This document shows, piece after piece, positions 54,109-62,687 of a stretch of DNA of 64,000 nucleotides. Under the pieces are notes generated by a model that did no database searches, was not told the origin of the DNA, and worked only from the letters and a program-made list of their open reading frames with translations. This DNA is from CAYUQT01 sp964596165 (GTDB lineage Bacteria > Planctomycetota > Phycisphaerae > UBA1845 > JAFGLZ01), in the NCBI GenBank assembly GCA_964596165.1, contig CAZQTW010000005.1, forward strand, positions 89,017 to 153,016, read 5' to 3'. Made by a program: the position numbers and the translations under genes. How positions within the stretch are numbered: position 1 is the stretch's first letter; each line of letters starts with the position of its first letter.

Positions 54109-54905
54109 GTCGGAATGCCCCCGCCGTTCACCGCGACGCTCTGCGCGTTGATGAAGCCGGCTCGATCGCTCGCCAGGAAAGTGACCACGTCGGCCACATC
54201 GCGGACGGTGCAAGCTCGCCGCATCGGGTTTGCCGCTATGCGCTTGGCGCGAAGGGCCTCGAAACTGTCCACCCCTTCCTTGGCCAGACTGATGGCCCTC
54301 AATCTCGGTTCAAGCCATGTCGCTGAGGCTTCTTCCCCTTCCGGATACACGTCGGAGGGGCAGACGATGTTCGCCGTGATGTTGTACTTGCCCAGTTCGA
54401 GCCCTAGAGCGATGCCCAACCCGCGTATGAAGTACTTGCTGGCCGAGTAGAGAGACAGCCCCGCCGATGCCTTCAGTCCGGACCCACTGGAAAGATAAAC
54501 CAAGCGACCCCAGCGGGCCGTCTTCATGGGTCCGATCACCGCCTGCGTGCAGATCAGGGACGACCGCATGTTCACGGCAAAAGTCCGATCGATATCGGCA
54601 TCGGTAATGTCTTCCACCCAATCGGCGAGGCTTAGGCCCACGCAATGGACCAGGACGTCCACGCGTCCGAAGGCCGCCATGACGCGTCCCATCATCGCAT
54701 CCACGGATTTGCGGTCCGACGCGTCGGCCTGAACGGAGACGGCGCGACTCCCGATGCGCTTAGCCACGTTCTCGGCGAGCGCCCCGTCGAGATCAACAAC
54801 CGCAACGCGCGCGTCCTCGGCGGCCAGTGCATGTCCGATTCCGGCGCCGATGCCGCGGCCGCCCCCGATTACAATCGCGACTCGATCACGAAGCCCCAGA
54901 TCCAT
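54105..54905 (-). CDS. SDR-family sugar or polyol dehydrogenase
   Basis: A 266-residue SDR: 'VIGGGRGIGAGIG' nucleotide motif, 'VDVLVHCVG', catalytic Ser in 'LVYLSSGSG', Tyr/Lys in 'YSASKYF', and the C-terminal 'FINAQSVAVNGGG'. The ATG at 54905 is chosen, with 54926 as an alternative. Longer starts are ruled unlikely because they would run through the flagellin terminator at 54998-55030. It is the first gene of a three-gene operon (SDR, aldolase, zinc dehydrogenase) joined by 4- and 1-base overlaps, which suggests an oxidation and cleavage pathway for one sugar-like compound. Confidence 0.88.
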   Translation of the reverse strand: MDLGLRDRVAIVIGGGRGIGAGIGHALAAEDARVAVVDLDGALAENVAKRIGSRAVSVQADASDRKSVDAMMGRVMAAFGRVDVLVHCVGLSLADWVEDITDADIDRTFAVNMRSSLICTQAVIGPMKTARWGRLVYLSSGSGLKASAGLSLYSASKYFIRGLGIALGLELGKYNITANIVCPSDVYPEGEEASATWLEPRLRAISLAKEGVDSFEALRAKRIAANPMRRACTVRDVADVVTFLASDRAGFINAQSVAVNGGGIPT

Positions 54906-54997
54906 CCGCTTGCCCCCATCGGGCATGAAGCCTACCCGTACGAAAGGCCTCTGCCAAGTCGATTCGGACAAACGGACAAACCGCCGAAGCGCATGGA

Positions 54998-55030
54998 ACG
55001 GGCCTGCGTCCCTCCGGAGCGCAGGCCCGT
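54998..55030 (-). terminator. hairpin terminator after the flagellin gene
   Basis: A perfect 11-bp stem, ACGGGCCTGCG at 54998-55008 and its complement at 55020-55030, with an 11-base loop. It lies 56 bases after the flagellin stop on the minus strand and upstream of the SDR start. The T-tract is poor. Confidence 0.7.
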
Positions 55031-55085
55031 CACTCATCACGCCCTCATCAAAGGGCACTCGTATTCACCTGTCAGACTGCTCGCA

Positions 55086-56477
55086 TTAGCTGCCGAGCAG
55101 GCTTAGGACCTGGGACGACTGCTGGTTCGCCAACCCCAGCAAGCTGATTGCCGACTGCATCAGCACGTTCTGTCGGTTCAGCTCCGCCGTCTCCTGAGCG
55201 TAGTCCACATCCTCGATGACGCTCTTGGCATCCGCCAAGGCCTTTTGCGACGCCTGCAAGCTGTTGATCGAGGTCTGGACCTGGTACTTTTGGAAACCTC
55301 CGACGCGGCCACGGGCCTCGGCAACCGTCTTGATCGCCTCTTTCACGATTGAGAGCTGCTTGGTACCCGTACCCAGCAATTCCTGGGCGCCGCCGCTCTT
55401 CAGCTCATTGAGGAAGCCGACGCCCGTCTTGCCCAAGGCGTGACTGAACAGCGAGGAGATGCCTATCGTGGCCCGCGTGGACGAATCGACACCGAGCTGG
55501 AACGTCGCACCACCACCGGCGACCGTGATGGTCTCGGTCTGTCCGTCTGCATCACCCGCGGTCGTCAACGTGAACGTACCGCTCATGCCGTTGACGTTGA
55601 ACGAAACCTTGCTCCCGTCGGCCGCGGCCGTCTGGCCGTTAACCGTCACGACAGCGTCCGTCCCGTTCTCGGCATGCGTGTCGACCCAACCGTCGGACCC
55701 GCCGCCCGAGATGATGTCGATGGTCACAAACTGATCGGACCCTGTTTCTTCACTACGAAAGACGATGCCGCTCGATGTGGCCGACGCCCTGACGCCGGTC
55801 TGCGCTGTCGCGGCGTTGATCTTGGCCACCTCGGCAGCCAGGTTGTCCGAATCACTGATCTCGATCGTCGCACTACCCAGGTTACCCGTGACGACCATCT
55901 TCACATTACCGGTGGCCGAAGCCTGCGTGGACAAGCTAGCCGCCGTTGAACCCGTGACCACATTCACGGCCAAGGACGTCGAGGTGGACTCGGGGTTCCG
56001 CGTGTACAGACGGATGTCATCCACATTGGCGCCGGCCGCCGTCGCGCGAATGCCCAACTGGCCGTTGAGGAGATGCTTGCCGTTGAACGTGGACGTACGA
56101 ATGATTCGGTCGATGCTGTCGATGGCGCTGTCGATCTGGGCCTGGTTGGCCGCCTTTTCCGAATCGCTGATCTGATCGCCGACCGAGCCGGCCACCAGCG
56201 TCTCAATGCTCGTCAGCAGGTCGGAGACCTCCTGCAGGTCAGCGTCGGCCTTGCCGAGCATTGCGTTGGTCCGCTGATTGTTGTCGATGGACGCCGTGGC
56301 GGCGGTGTATTCTGCGTCGAGTGCTTTGAGCGCGATGAGTCCGGCGGGGTTGTCTTTGCCGGCGTTGATCTTCTTGCCGGTCGACATGCGGGTCAGCGAA
56401 TCCGTCTGGGCGGCGGATGTCTTGCCCATGATGTTCAGCAATGTCAATGTGTTTGTGTTTGTTACGGTAATAGCCAT
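55086..56477 (-). CDS. flagellin
   Basis: A 463-residue flagellin, the filament subunit exported by the flagellar type III system. The N-terminal D0/D1 region is typical ('LTRMSTGKKINAGKDNPAGL') and so is the C-terminal one ('ARGRVGGFQKYQVQTSIN', 'IEDVDYAQETAELNRQNVLM', 'ANQQSSQVLSLLG'). The central part of about residues 160-340 is Thr/Ser/Gly-rich and variable, forming the exposed domain. AAGGAAAGG precedes the ATG. No other flagellar gene is in the window, and no convincing sigma-28 or sigma-54 promoter was found in the 277 bases upstream. The gene ends with a strong hairpin, so it is monocistronic. Confidence 0.96.
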   Translation of the reverse strand: MAITVTNTNTLTLLNIMGKTSAAQTDSLTRMSTGKKINAGKDNPAGLIALKALDAEYTAATASIDNNQRTNAMLGKADADLQEVSDLLTSIETLVAGSVGDQISDSEKAANQAQIDSAIDSIDRIIRTSTFNGKHLLNGQLGIRATAAGANVDDIRLYTRNPESTSTSLAVNVVTGSTAASLSTQASATGNVKMVVTGNLGSATIEISDSDNLAAEVAKINAATAQTGVRASATSSGIVFRSEETGSDQFVTIDIISGGGSDGWVDTHAENGTDAVVTVNGQTAAADGSKVSFNVNGMSGTFTLTTAGDADGQTETITVAGGGATFQLGVDSSTRATIGISSLFSHALGKTGVGFLNELKSGGAQELLGTGTKQLSIVKEAIKTVAEARGRVGGFQKYQVQTSINSLQASQKALADAKSVIEDVDYAQETAELNRQNVLMQSAISLLGLANQQSSQVLSLLGS

Positions 56478-56754
56478 TCTTGAACCTTTCCTTCATGCGG
56501 CGATGGTTGATGGAACGAACACGACAAACGAAGGAAGGCTAAGATATAAACCCGGACCCACCAAAGATTCCGGACGGAAATGAACAAAATCGTTGCAACC
56601 TGTGGGACCGGCGTGCATTATGCGTGGTAACTTGGGTAATCACTAAGGTCCGTTTTCCTTCGGATTCGAATACGATACAGCGATTCCGCGCGAGGCGTGC
56701 GAATAGACAGACGGCAGAGTCCAAGAGGCATTGAAGCGCGAAGAGGAGGACAGC

Positions 56755-58533
56755 ATGATCAAATCAATCAGTTATTGGGCCTTCCCAGGCGGTCTTGCCG
56801 GACAGAAAGACATCGAGCAGGCGATAGCCGAGGCCGCCGAGGCAGGATTCGACGCGATCGAGTTGGCTATCGGCTCCTCCGGACAAATCACTCCTAGCAC
56901 AACCGAGGCCCGATGCCGGGAGATCGTTGAGGCCGCCAAGAAGAACCAGATCCGGATCGCCTCGGTTTGCACGGGCGAGTTCTGGGGGACTTCATTGACG
57001 GATCCGAAGCCGGCCGTTCGGAAGAAGGCTCTGGCGTTCCTCAAGGACGCGCTGAAGGTCACGGCACATCTTCAGGCCGGCGCCTTGCTGGTGGTGCCGG
57101 GCTGCGTTCATGCCGACTTCATTCCGAATTGCGTGGAAGTCCCGTACGACGAGTGCTATAAGACGGCGCTCGCACAGATCCGCCAGGCGGCCAAGGTCGC
57201 CGAGAAGTACAAGACCTTCATCTGCGTCGAGAACGTCTGGAACAAGTTTCTGCTGTCGCCCCTGGAGTTCCGGCAGTTTATCAAGGAATGCCGCAGCCGG
57301 TGGGTCGGAGCCTACTTTGACGTCGCAAACAACGTTCCTTATGGCGTACCGTCGCACTGGATCGCCATTTTGGGCAAGGCCATCAAACGCGTCCATTTCA
57401 AAGAATACGCTAAACGCCGCAACCCCGATGGTTCCGTCACCTGGACCGGGTTCCCCGAAGGCTTCGAAGTACCGCTCGGCAAGGGCGACGTAGACTACCC
57501 GGCGGTCATCAAGGCGCTCAAGAAGATCGGCTACAAGGGCCCGGTCACGTATGAGTTGCTCAATTTCAGCGGCGACGCCGGCGCCATCAAGCGATGCAGC
57601 CGCGAGATGGATGAGGTCCTCGGACGGAAGAGGAAACCCGGCTCACGCAAAGGCGGGCCCGACGCCGGCACGGTTGTCGTGACCGAGGCTTCCGCGAAGG
57701 ACAGCGCCAAGAAGACCGATATGCAGATATCGCTGGCGGGCTGGAGCATCCATCGGCGGTTCTTCGACAAGACCGTAACCCTGGTGGATTTTCCCAAGAT
57801 CGCCGCCCAGGAGTTCGGTATCTCGATGATCGAGCTCAACTCGCCGTTCTTCCAGTATGTGGACCAGGACAAACAGGCCACCAGCGCCGTCAGGACGCAG
57901 AACGTCAAGGACATCAAGAAGTCCGCGCTCGACTCGGGCGTCACGTGCCTGAGCATTGCCGTGGACGGTCATGGAAATCTGGCCGCCCTCGATGAGGCCG
58001 AACGCAAGGCGGCCGTTGAGGGACATCGCAAATGGTTTGACATCTGCAACGAACTTGGCTGCACGTCGTTCCGAGCGAACAGCGGTGGACACGGTCCGGA
58101 AGGCACCGAAGAACAGCAGATCCAACAGTGCATCAAGAGCTTCACCGAGTTGGCCGAGATCGGCCGTGCGAACCGCATCGTGGTAACGATGGAGAACCAC
58201 GGAGGCATCAGCTACAACGCCGACGTCATCGTGCGGATTATGACACAGATCAACAGCCCATACTGCCGCGTGCTGGCCGACTTCCTGAACTGGCCCAAGG
58301 AGGACGACAAACTTGCCAATCTGCGAAAGGTCGCGCCGTTCGCCTTCGCCACGCATGCAAAGTTCCTGACGTTCGATGCCCACGGCGAATCGCCGGAGAT
58401 CGACGCCGGCCAGGCCGTGAAGATCCTGCGCGAGGCCGGCTACAGGAATCCCTACGGCATCGAGTACGAGGGCAAGACCGATGATCACGAGGGCGTGCTG
58501 AAGAGCAAGGCGCTGCTGTTGAAGTACGCGTGA
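56755..58533 (+). CDS. sugar phosphate isomerase/epimerase with two fused TIM barrels
   Basis: A 592-residue protein from the ATG at 56755, right after GAGGAGGA. Residues 1 to about 285 form one AP-endonuclease-2-type barrel ('AAEAGFDAIELAIGSSG', 'ICVENVWN', 'VGAYFDVANNV', 'KRVHFKEY', 'GPVTYELLNF'). A Lys/Gly/Ala-rich linker of about 35 residues follows. A second barrel fills about 322-592 ('QEFGISMIELNSPFFQY', 'VVTMENHGGIS', 'ATHAKFLTFD', 'GIEYEGKTDD'). Each barrel keeps Glu/His/Asp metal ligands. Single-barrel members isomerise or epimerise keto-sugars and inositol derivatives; two in one chain suggests consecutive steps or a pseudo-dimer. No signal peptide. Confidence 0.88.
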   Translation: MIKSISYWAFPGGLAGQKDIEQAIAEAAEAGFDAIELAIGSSGQITPSTTEARCREIVEAAKKNQIRIASVCTGEFWGTSLTDPKPAVRKKALAFLKDALKVTAHLQAGALLVVPGCVHADFIPNCVEVPYDECYKTALAQIRQAAKVAEKYKTFICVENVWNKFLLSPLEFRQFIKECRSRWVGAYFDVANNVPYGVPSHWIAILGKAIKRVHFKEYAKRRNPDGSVTWTGFPEGFEVPLGKGDVDYPAVIKALKKIGYKGPVTYELLNFSGDAGAIKRCSREMDEVLGRKRKPGSRKGGPDAGTVVVTEASAKDSAKKTDMQISLAGWSIHRRFFDKTVTLVDFPKIAAQEFGISMIELNSPFFQYVDQDKQATSAVRTQNVKDIKKSALDSGVTCLSIAVDGHGNLAALDEAERKAAVEGHRKWFDICNELGCTSFRANSGGHGPEGTEEQQIQQCIKSFTELAEIGRANRIVVTMENHGGISYNADVIVRIMTQINSPYCRVLADFLNWPKEDDKLANLRKVAPFAFATHAKFLTFDAHGESPEIDAGQAVKILREAGYRNPYGIEYEGKTDDHEGVLKSKALLLKYA

Positions 58534-58555
58534 GCAACCTCGGCGGGTCGAGACA

Positions 58556-58580
58556 GAACCGGATCGTGTCGATCCGGTTC
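58556..58580 (+). terminator. hairpin after the two-barrel isomerase gene
   Basis: Perfect 10-bp stem: GAACCGGATC at 58556-58565 and GATCCGGTTC at 58571-58580 with a 5-base loop, starting 23 bases after the stop at 58533. No T-tract follows. Confidence 0.65.
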
Positions 58581-58714
58581 GTGTGGACGGACCGAACCGG
58601 AGCCGGACCGCCCATCGCCCATGCGTGACCGGTGCCCCGGACAACGTCGGTCGAACGGCCGGTGACGGTGTCGAGGGACCGACGCGGTCAGTACCGATCC
58701 GTCGCCTTAAAGAT

Positions 58715-58736
58715 CAGGGGCCGCACGCGGCCCCTG
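58715..58736 (-). terminator. GC-rich terminator after the Tat TIM-barrel gene
   Basis: A perfect stem of CAGGGGCCG type (58715-58724 with 58727-58736) with a minimal loop, followed on the minus strand by ATCTTTAAGG. It sits 44 bases after the stop at 58780. Confidence 0.75.
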
Positions 58737-58779
58737 AAGTCCCGACATCAATCGAACGTGTTGAACACAATCAGCCACG

Positions 58780-59763
58780 CTATGCGCGCCACGGGCGAAC
58801 CCGCTTGGGATTGGCGGCGATAATCTCGTTGATCAGTTTCGCGTCCGGCATAACGTCAAAGTCGAACATCCCGGCCAGCACGAAGTCGGCGCCGTTTTCA
58901 ATGACGTATGTGAAGGCATCCTTGGCCGGAATCGTACCGGCCGCCATCACCTTGAAGGCCATCCACGGCTTCTCGACAGTCTTGAAGAACTCGATCGTCT
59001 CCTTCGGATGGCTGCACCAGTAGCCCGGGAACTCGTTGTAGGGTCCCTTGATCTCGTCGGGCCGCGGACCGGTCTTGTAATCGTGGTGGTGCAGGGTCTT
59101 GATGTAGAAGTCGGTTGGGACTTTGTGCTTCTCGCAGTACTCGATCACGCGGAGATCGTGTGCCCCGACGCCACAAAGCACGCCTTTCGCCTTGGCCATC
59201 TCGACGGCCTTGCCGATCAACTCGGGTTTACCCTTCTCCACCAATTGGTCGCTGTGAACGCCCCAGATGTAAAGGGCATCCGTACCGGCGTCGATCAGTT
59301 GCTGAATGTCCTTGTCGTATTCGTCGGGCTTCTCGATATTGGCGGTCGGACAGATGATCCACTTCATCTTGCCGCCGTTCTTCTCGCGGTGCATCTTGAG
59401 GTTCTTCATGATGTTGGGATGGTGGTGCCCCGACATCGTATTGATGCCCAACGATTCGCACAGGGCCATGGTCTCCTGAATCTTGGCATCGGTGTTGTAT
59501 TCCTTGACCAGACGGTGAACGTAGAGCTGGTCGCGGGAATGGTGGTAGAGACTGAGCAGATTGCCGCCGAGCATCAGGCGGGAGATCTCCATGTCGCCGA
59601 CTTTACCCATGGGCATTGTGCCTTTAGGTATGGGCGGCTTGGCCGATTGCTCGGCGGATTCGGCCCGCGCCGTATCCGCACCCGTACCGAGTGCCAGCGC
59701 GGCCCCTGCCGAGGCCAGAACCGAATCGCGGACGAAATTCCGACGGGTTACGTCCCCTGCCAT
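58780..59763 (-). CDS. Tat-exported TIM-barrel protein, aldo/keto-reductase-like
   Basis: A 327-residue protein with a twin-arginine signal ('VTRRNFVRDSVLASAGAALAL', ending near 'ARAES' ). The mature part looks like a beta/alpha barrel related to aldo/keto reductases ('MEISRLMLGGNLLSLYHHSR', 'ESLGINTMSGHH', 'GTDALYIWGVHSDQ', 'GVLCGVGAHDLRVIEY', 'GADFVLAGMFDFDVM'). Several His-rich loops ('GHHHP', 'LHHHDY') could bind metal; the usual Tyr/Lys pair of aldo/keto reductases is not evident. GGGAG lies 7 bases before the ATG. It is convergent with the two-barrel isomerase, and both may handle keto-sugars. The exact function is unknown. Confidence 0.78.
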   Translation of the reverse strand: MAGDVTRRNFVRDSVLASAGAALALGTGADTARAESAEQSAKPPIPKGTMPMGKVGDMEISRLMLGGNLLSLYHHSRDQLYVHRLVKEYNTDAKIQETMALCESLGINTMSGHHHPNIMKNLKMHREKNGGKMKWIICPTANIEKPDEYDKDIQQLIDAGTDALYIWGVHSDQLVEKGKPELIGKAVEMAKAKGVLCGVGAHDLRVIEYCEKHKVPTDFYIKTLHHHDYKTGPRPDEIKGPYNEFPGYWCSHPKETIEFFKTVEKPWMAFKVMAAGTIPAKDAFTYVIENGADFVLAGMFDFDVMPDAKLINEIIAANPKRVRPWRA

Positions 59764-60098
59764 AACGATCTCCCTTTCTCAGCTCACCACGGTCCCTTGA
59801 ATCCGACACTCGCCCCCAGTGTCAGTGTGCCCTGATACGGCGGCGATGTCAACAGGGCTGCAGGGAGCGATTGGCCTCGTTGGGTGCGCAGACACCGAGG
59901 TTGGAACCCGATGGCTTCAGAGGGAATTCAGAACCCAGAATTCAGAAGACAAGAAGCTCTCAGCCATCAGCGGTCAACAAGAAGTCATCAGTTGTCAATA
60001 GCAGTGACCGGCCTTGTGATTTCAGTCAGTATCAGACTGTGGGTGGCACTCGGCGGCGAATCACACGGTGAGGAGTCGCTCTACATGCACATACGGGC
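59764..60098. other. 335-base stretch with short repeats
   Basis: It contains a tandem pair GAATTCAGAA at 59924-59933 and 59938-59947, followed by a run of loosely repeated 'TCAGCCATCAGC/AAGTCATCAG' words up to about 60000. Such tracts recur between genes in some planctomycete genomes. No gene is seen; the first part should hold the promoter of the Tat TIM-barrel gene. Confidence 0.45.
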
Positions 60099-60365
60099 TC
60101 AGTGTTCTCTCTTCAGCCAACTCATTCGTATTCGAAGCAGCCAGAACGCTTCGTTTGCCAGTGAGTGTGCGACCGGAGTACGGCACTCCGGACACATGCC
60201 ATCTTGCTGGAGCCCCCGCAAGTTGTATGTACACTTGGAACACTGGATGTCCCTGAGGATCTGCGCACTTGCAGAAACGTCTTCCACAAGCTTTTGCTGC
60301 AACACCAACCCTCCCTTTCGCGGGTTGAAGACGACTTGGTCAGGCAGAAGAGCCACCACCTCCAT
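60099..60365 (-). CDS. small zinc-ribbon protein
   Basis: About 88 residues from the ATG at 60365. The C-terminal half holds 'CSKCTYNLRGLQQDGMCPEC', a two-pair zinc ribbon whose 'C-x2-C-x-Y-x-LRGL' core recurs in many small or membrane-linked planctomycete proteins. It ends 'SLANEAFWLLRIRMSWL'. The start is uncertain: the ATG overlaps the end of the C25 protease gene by 26 bases, while a TTG near 60321 has GGGAGG at the right distance. No catalytic motif; a nucleic-acid or protein-binding role is possible but unproven. Confidence 0.55.
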   Translation of the reverse strand: MEVVALLPDQVVFNPRKGGLVLQQKLVEDVSASAQILRDIQCSKCTYNLRGLQQDGMCPECRTPVAHSLANEAFWLLRIRMSWLKREH

Positions 60366-62670
60366 CGCGGGCCCGCCGCCTGTGCGACAAGATAGCTTGT
60401 TCGCGATATATGACACTCTCGCGACAACGCATCCAATAGAGGCACGACAGGAGTGCCACCGCCATGGCGGGGACCACGCCGCTACCCGAGCCGCATTTGA
60501 AGGTGGCCGTGACCTCCCGAGGGCGGTCCATCACGACCTGGGTCGAGATATTGGAGTCGACGACGGCGTAGTTGGCGTCGCCGGGATGGTTGGGGTCGTA
60601 GATCTCCCACCACCTGAAGGCCTTGCCATCGATCGGCGTGGCCGTCAGGGACACAACCGTTCCGGCCGGATATCGCGGCGCGTTCGCATCATTGGGTTCG
60701 GGGATGACCTGGACCTGCCCCCAGGGCTCATTGACGACGTCGAGCGTCATTGCGTAGTCGTTCGGGACGATGCCCATGGCCGGATCGCCGTAGATGTTAA
60801 AGACCACAAAGTTCATCCACATGGACGCGCTCGTGGGAGACAGGACCTGCTTGAGCTCGTGGAGCGCCTGACCGCTGGTCAACCCGGCCCCGACGACGCG
60901 AGAGGCGTATTCATAGCCCATGCCGGCGTTGCTCGGCGAGCCGCTAAACTGGGTCTGGCCGACGTAGTACCACGAAACCCGGGTCGCTCCCACGGTGCAT
61001 GCCGCGGCATACCTGAGCAGGACTGTCGACAAGTTGACGCCCTCGGGCTGGGAGTTGTTACACGACACTTGAAACGTAAACGTGGGATAGACATCGTTCA
61101 ACGACGTCGCCACGATCGAATTCATGACGCCTTCCGCGCTGAACGACGAGCCGTGAGTCCACCACACCACGAGTCCAAACGCACCGCCGGTCCACACGCT
61201 CGTGACATTGGCCACGGTGCAGGGCGTGGTCTCGGGCGGCGGAACCAGTCCGTACGTTTCCTCATATACCCGGTGTGACGCCCACCCGGCCGGTACCAGG
61301 ATGCTATTCTTGATTTGCTGCCCCAAATGATAGCCCGGCGTCGATTCATCACTGGGCTTCATCGGCAGTAGTACGTTCTTCCTCCAAGTCAGGTCGCCAC
61401 TGGGCTGAAGTCCATAGCGGATCAGCTTGGCAAGGATCCAGTCCAGATCGTCGATGGAACCGTAGTAAGGGATTCGGCCCACCAGCACTTCCCAGTACCG
61501 GTCCACACCGCCGGAGCCGAAATCGCCGGACCACTCACCGTAGTAGCCGTCTCCATCCCGATCCCAATTACCGGTCAGATCGGCGTAGTAGTAGTCGGAA
61601 GGCGCTTCGCGGTCTTCCGCCTGGTTGAACCGTGGCCAGAGCATCTTCATCGGGACATCCCCGTCGCTCGGATGCGGGTTACCGATCAGCAGCACGTACT
61701 GAATCCGATCCGTCACGTAATGCTGCTGCAGCCAGGCGCGGATGTTCTCGGCGGCCACGTTGCCAACGCCTCCTCCGAAGTCGGCCTCGGTGACGATCCA
61801 CGCGTTAAAGCCGCACAGCGTCTTGTGGGCGACAAAGTCGGCCAGTCTGGCCGAGGCGGACTGAATGGCCGAGGTTGTGATGATGACGTAGCCGGGTCTG
61901 GACGAACCTCCGGATGCCCCGCCGCCTGCTTCCGTATCGTCCGTCGCATCGGCCGGAGCGTAGGCTGCGGCTTGTTGCTGGAAATTGGACACGATCCGGC
62001 GAATCGTGTCTTCACCCAACGAATCCGACGAGTTGGCCTGTCCCGATACCGAACGCACCAACGAAGCGGTCCGGTTGAATGAAACCACAACGTCTCCTGC
62101 GGACAACTGCTCGAGGACCCCGGTGACTGGGTTGACTCTCAGGAGCGGTACGGCCACCTGGGCTAAGCGATACTTGCGAAGGCTGCCCGTGTCGAGGAGT
62201 CGGACATCCATCTCAGGCCAGAAGGCATCGCGACCGTAGATGGCCATGTCCCGGCCACCCACGAGGGTCTTGTTCTCCGGCCAGACCACCCTCTGTCGTT
62301 CTCCTTCCCAAGTGGCAATGGGTGGAACCGGCGCGACCGTCCAGCGCCCCTCCAGCGTCTTGCGGCCGGCATCGGCCAGACGAACCGTGACGGTGCCGAG
62401 GTCGGCGTCCGGAGGAAGAAGAACGGTCATGACACGCCAGGGTAGCTGAGGCTCTCCCGTCTGCCCCAGCCACTGGACTTCCGAGCACGTGAATACGGCA
62501 TCGCCCGAGGGGCCAGTCGCCACCGTAAGCCCGGAGGTATCGACGGGGACAGAGACCTCGACTCCCTCGGACGCGACCGGAATGCCTGCGGCGGCCCAAC
62601 TTAGGACGACGACACCGACAAGCCTACGGCATGCCCCCGCCTTGGGTGATCGCAAGTCATGATCGGTCAT
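60340..62670 (-). CDS. secreted gingipain-like C25 cysteine protease
   Basis: A 776-residue protein. The ATG at 62670 follows AAGGGGG; a Sec signal comes next ('VGVVVLSWAAAGIPVASEG'). Residues of about 30-240 resemble the C25 propeptide. The protease domain starts at 'YVIITTSAIQSASARLADFV'. Its His/Cys dyad is His506 in 'WWTHGSS' and Cys537 in 'FQVSCNNS'. Before the end comes a bacterial-repeat domain ('GTVVSLTATPIDGKAFRWW'), then 'CGSGSG', a hydrophobic helix and Arg residues ('MRCRE'), a layout like MYXO-CTERM-type sorting tails. It probably degrades proteins outside the cell or at its surface. It lies 17 bases after pyrD on the same strand, although the two have no obvious link. Confidence 0.82.
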   Translation of the reverse strand: MTDHDLRSPKAGACRRLVGVVVLSWAAAGIPVASEGVEVSVPVDTSGLTVATGPSGDAVFTCSEVQWLGQTGEPQLPWRVMTVLLPPDADLGTVTVRLADAGRKTLEGRWTVAPVPPIATWEGERQRVVWPENKTLVGGRDMAIYGRDAFWPEMDVRLLDTGSLRKYRLAQVAVPLLRVNPVTGVLEQLSAGDVVVSFNRTASLVRSVSGQANSSDSLGEDTIRRIVSNFQQQAAAYAPADATDDTEAGGGASGGSSRPGYVIITTSAIQSASARLADFVAHKTLCGFNAWIVTEADFGGGVGNVAAENIRAWLQQHYVTDRIQYVLLIGNPHPSDGDVPMKMLWPRFNQAEDREAPSDYYYADLTGNWDRDGDGYYGEWSGDFGSGGVDRYWEVLVGRIPYYGSIDDLDWILAKLIRYGLQPSGDLTWRKNVLLPMKPSDESTPGYHLGQQIKNSILVPAGWASHRVYEETYGLVPPPETTPCTVANVTSVWTGGAFGLVVWWTHGSSFSAEGVMNSIVATSLNDVYPTFTFQVSCNNSQPEGVNLSTVLLRYAAACTVGATRVSWYYVGQTQFSGSPSNAGMGYEYASRVVGAGLTSGQALHELKQVLSPTSASMWMNFVVFNIYGDPAMGIVPNDYAMTLDVVNEPWGQVQVIPEPNDANAPRYPAGTVVSLTATPIDGKAFRWWEIYDPNHPGDANYAVVDSNISTQVVMDRPREVTATFKCGSGSGVVPAMAVALLSCLYWMRCRESVIYREQAILSHRRRARDGGGGSSA

Positions 62671-62687
62671 CGAAAACCCCCTTCTTC

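Noticed and set aside
56585..56625. Possible sigma-54 promoter for flagellin on the minus strand (GG...TTGCA)
   Set aside because: The GG-to-GC spacing is 11 instead of 10 and the -24 element is poor. No sigma-28 match was found either.
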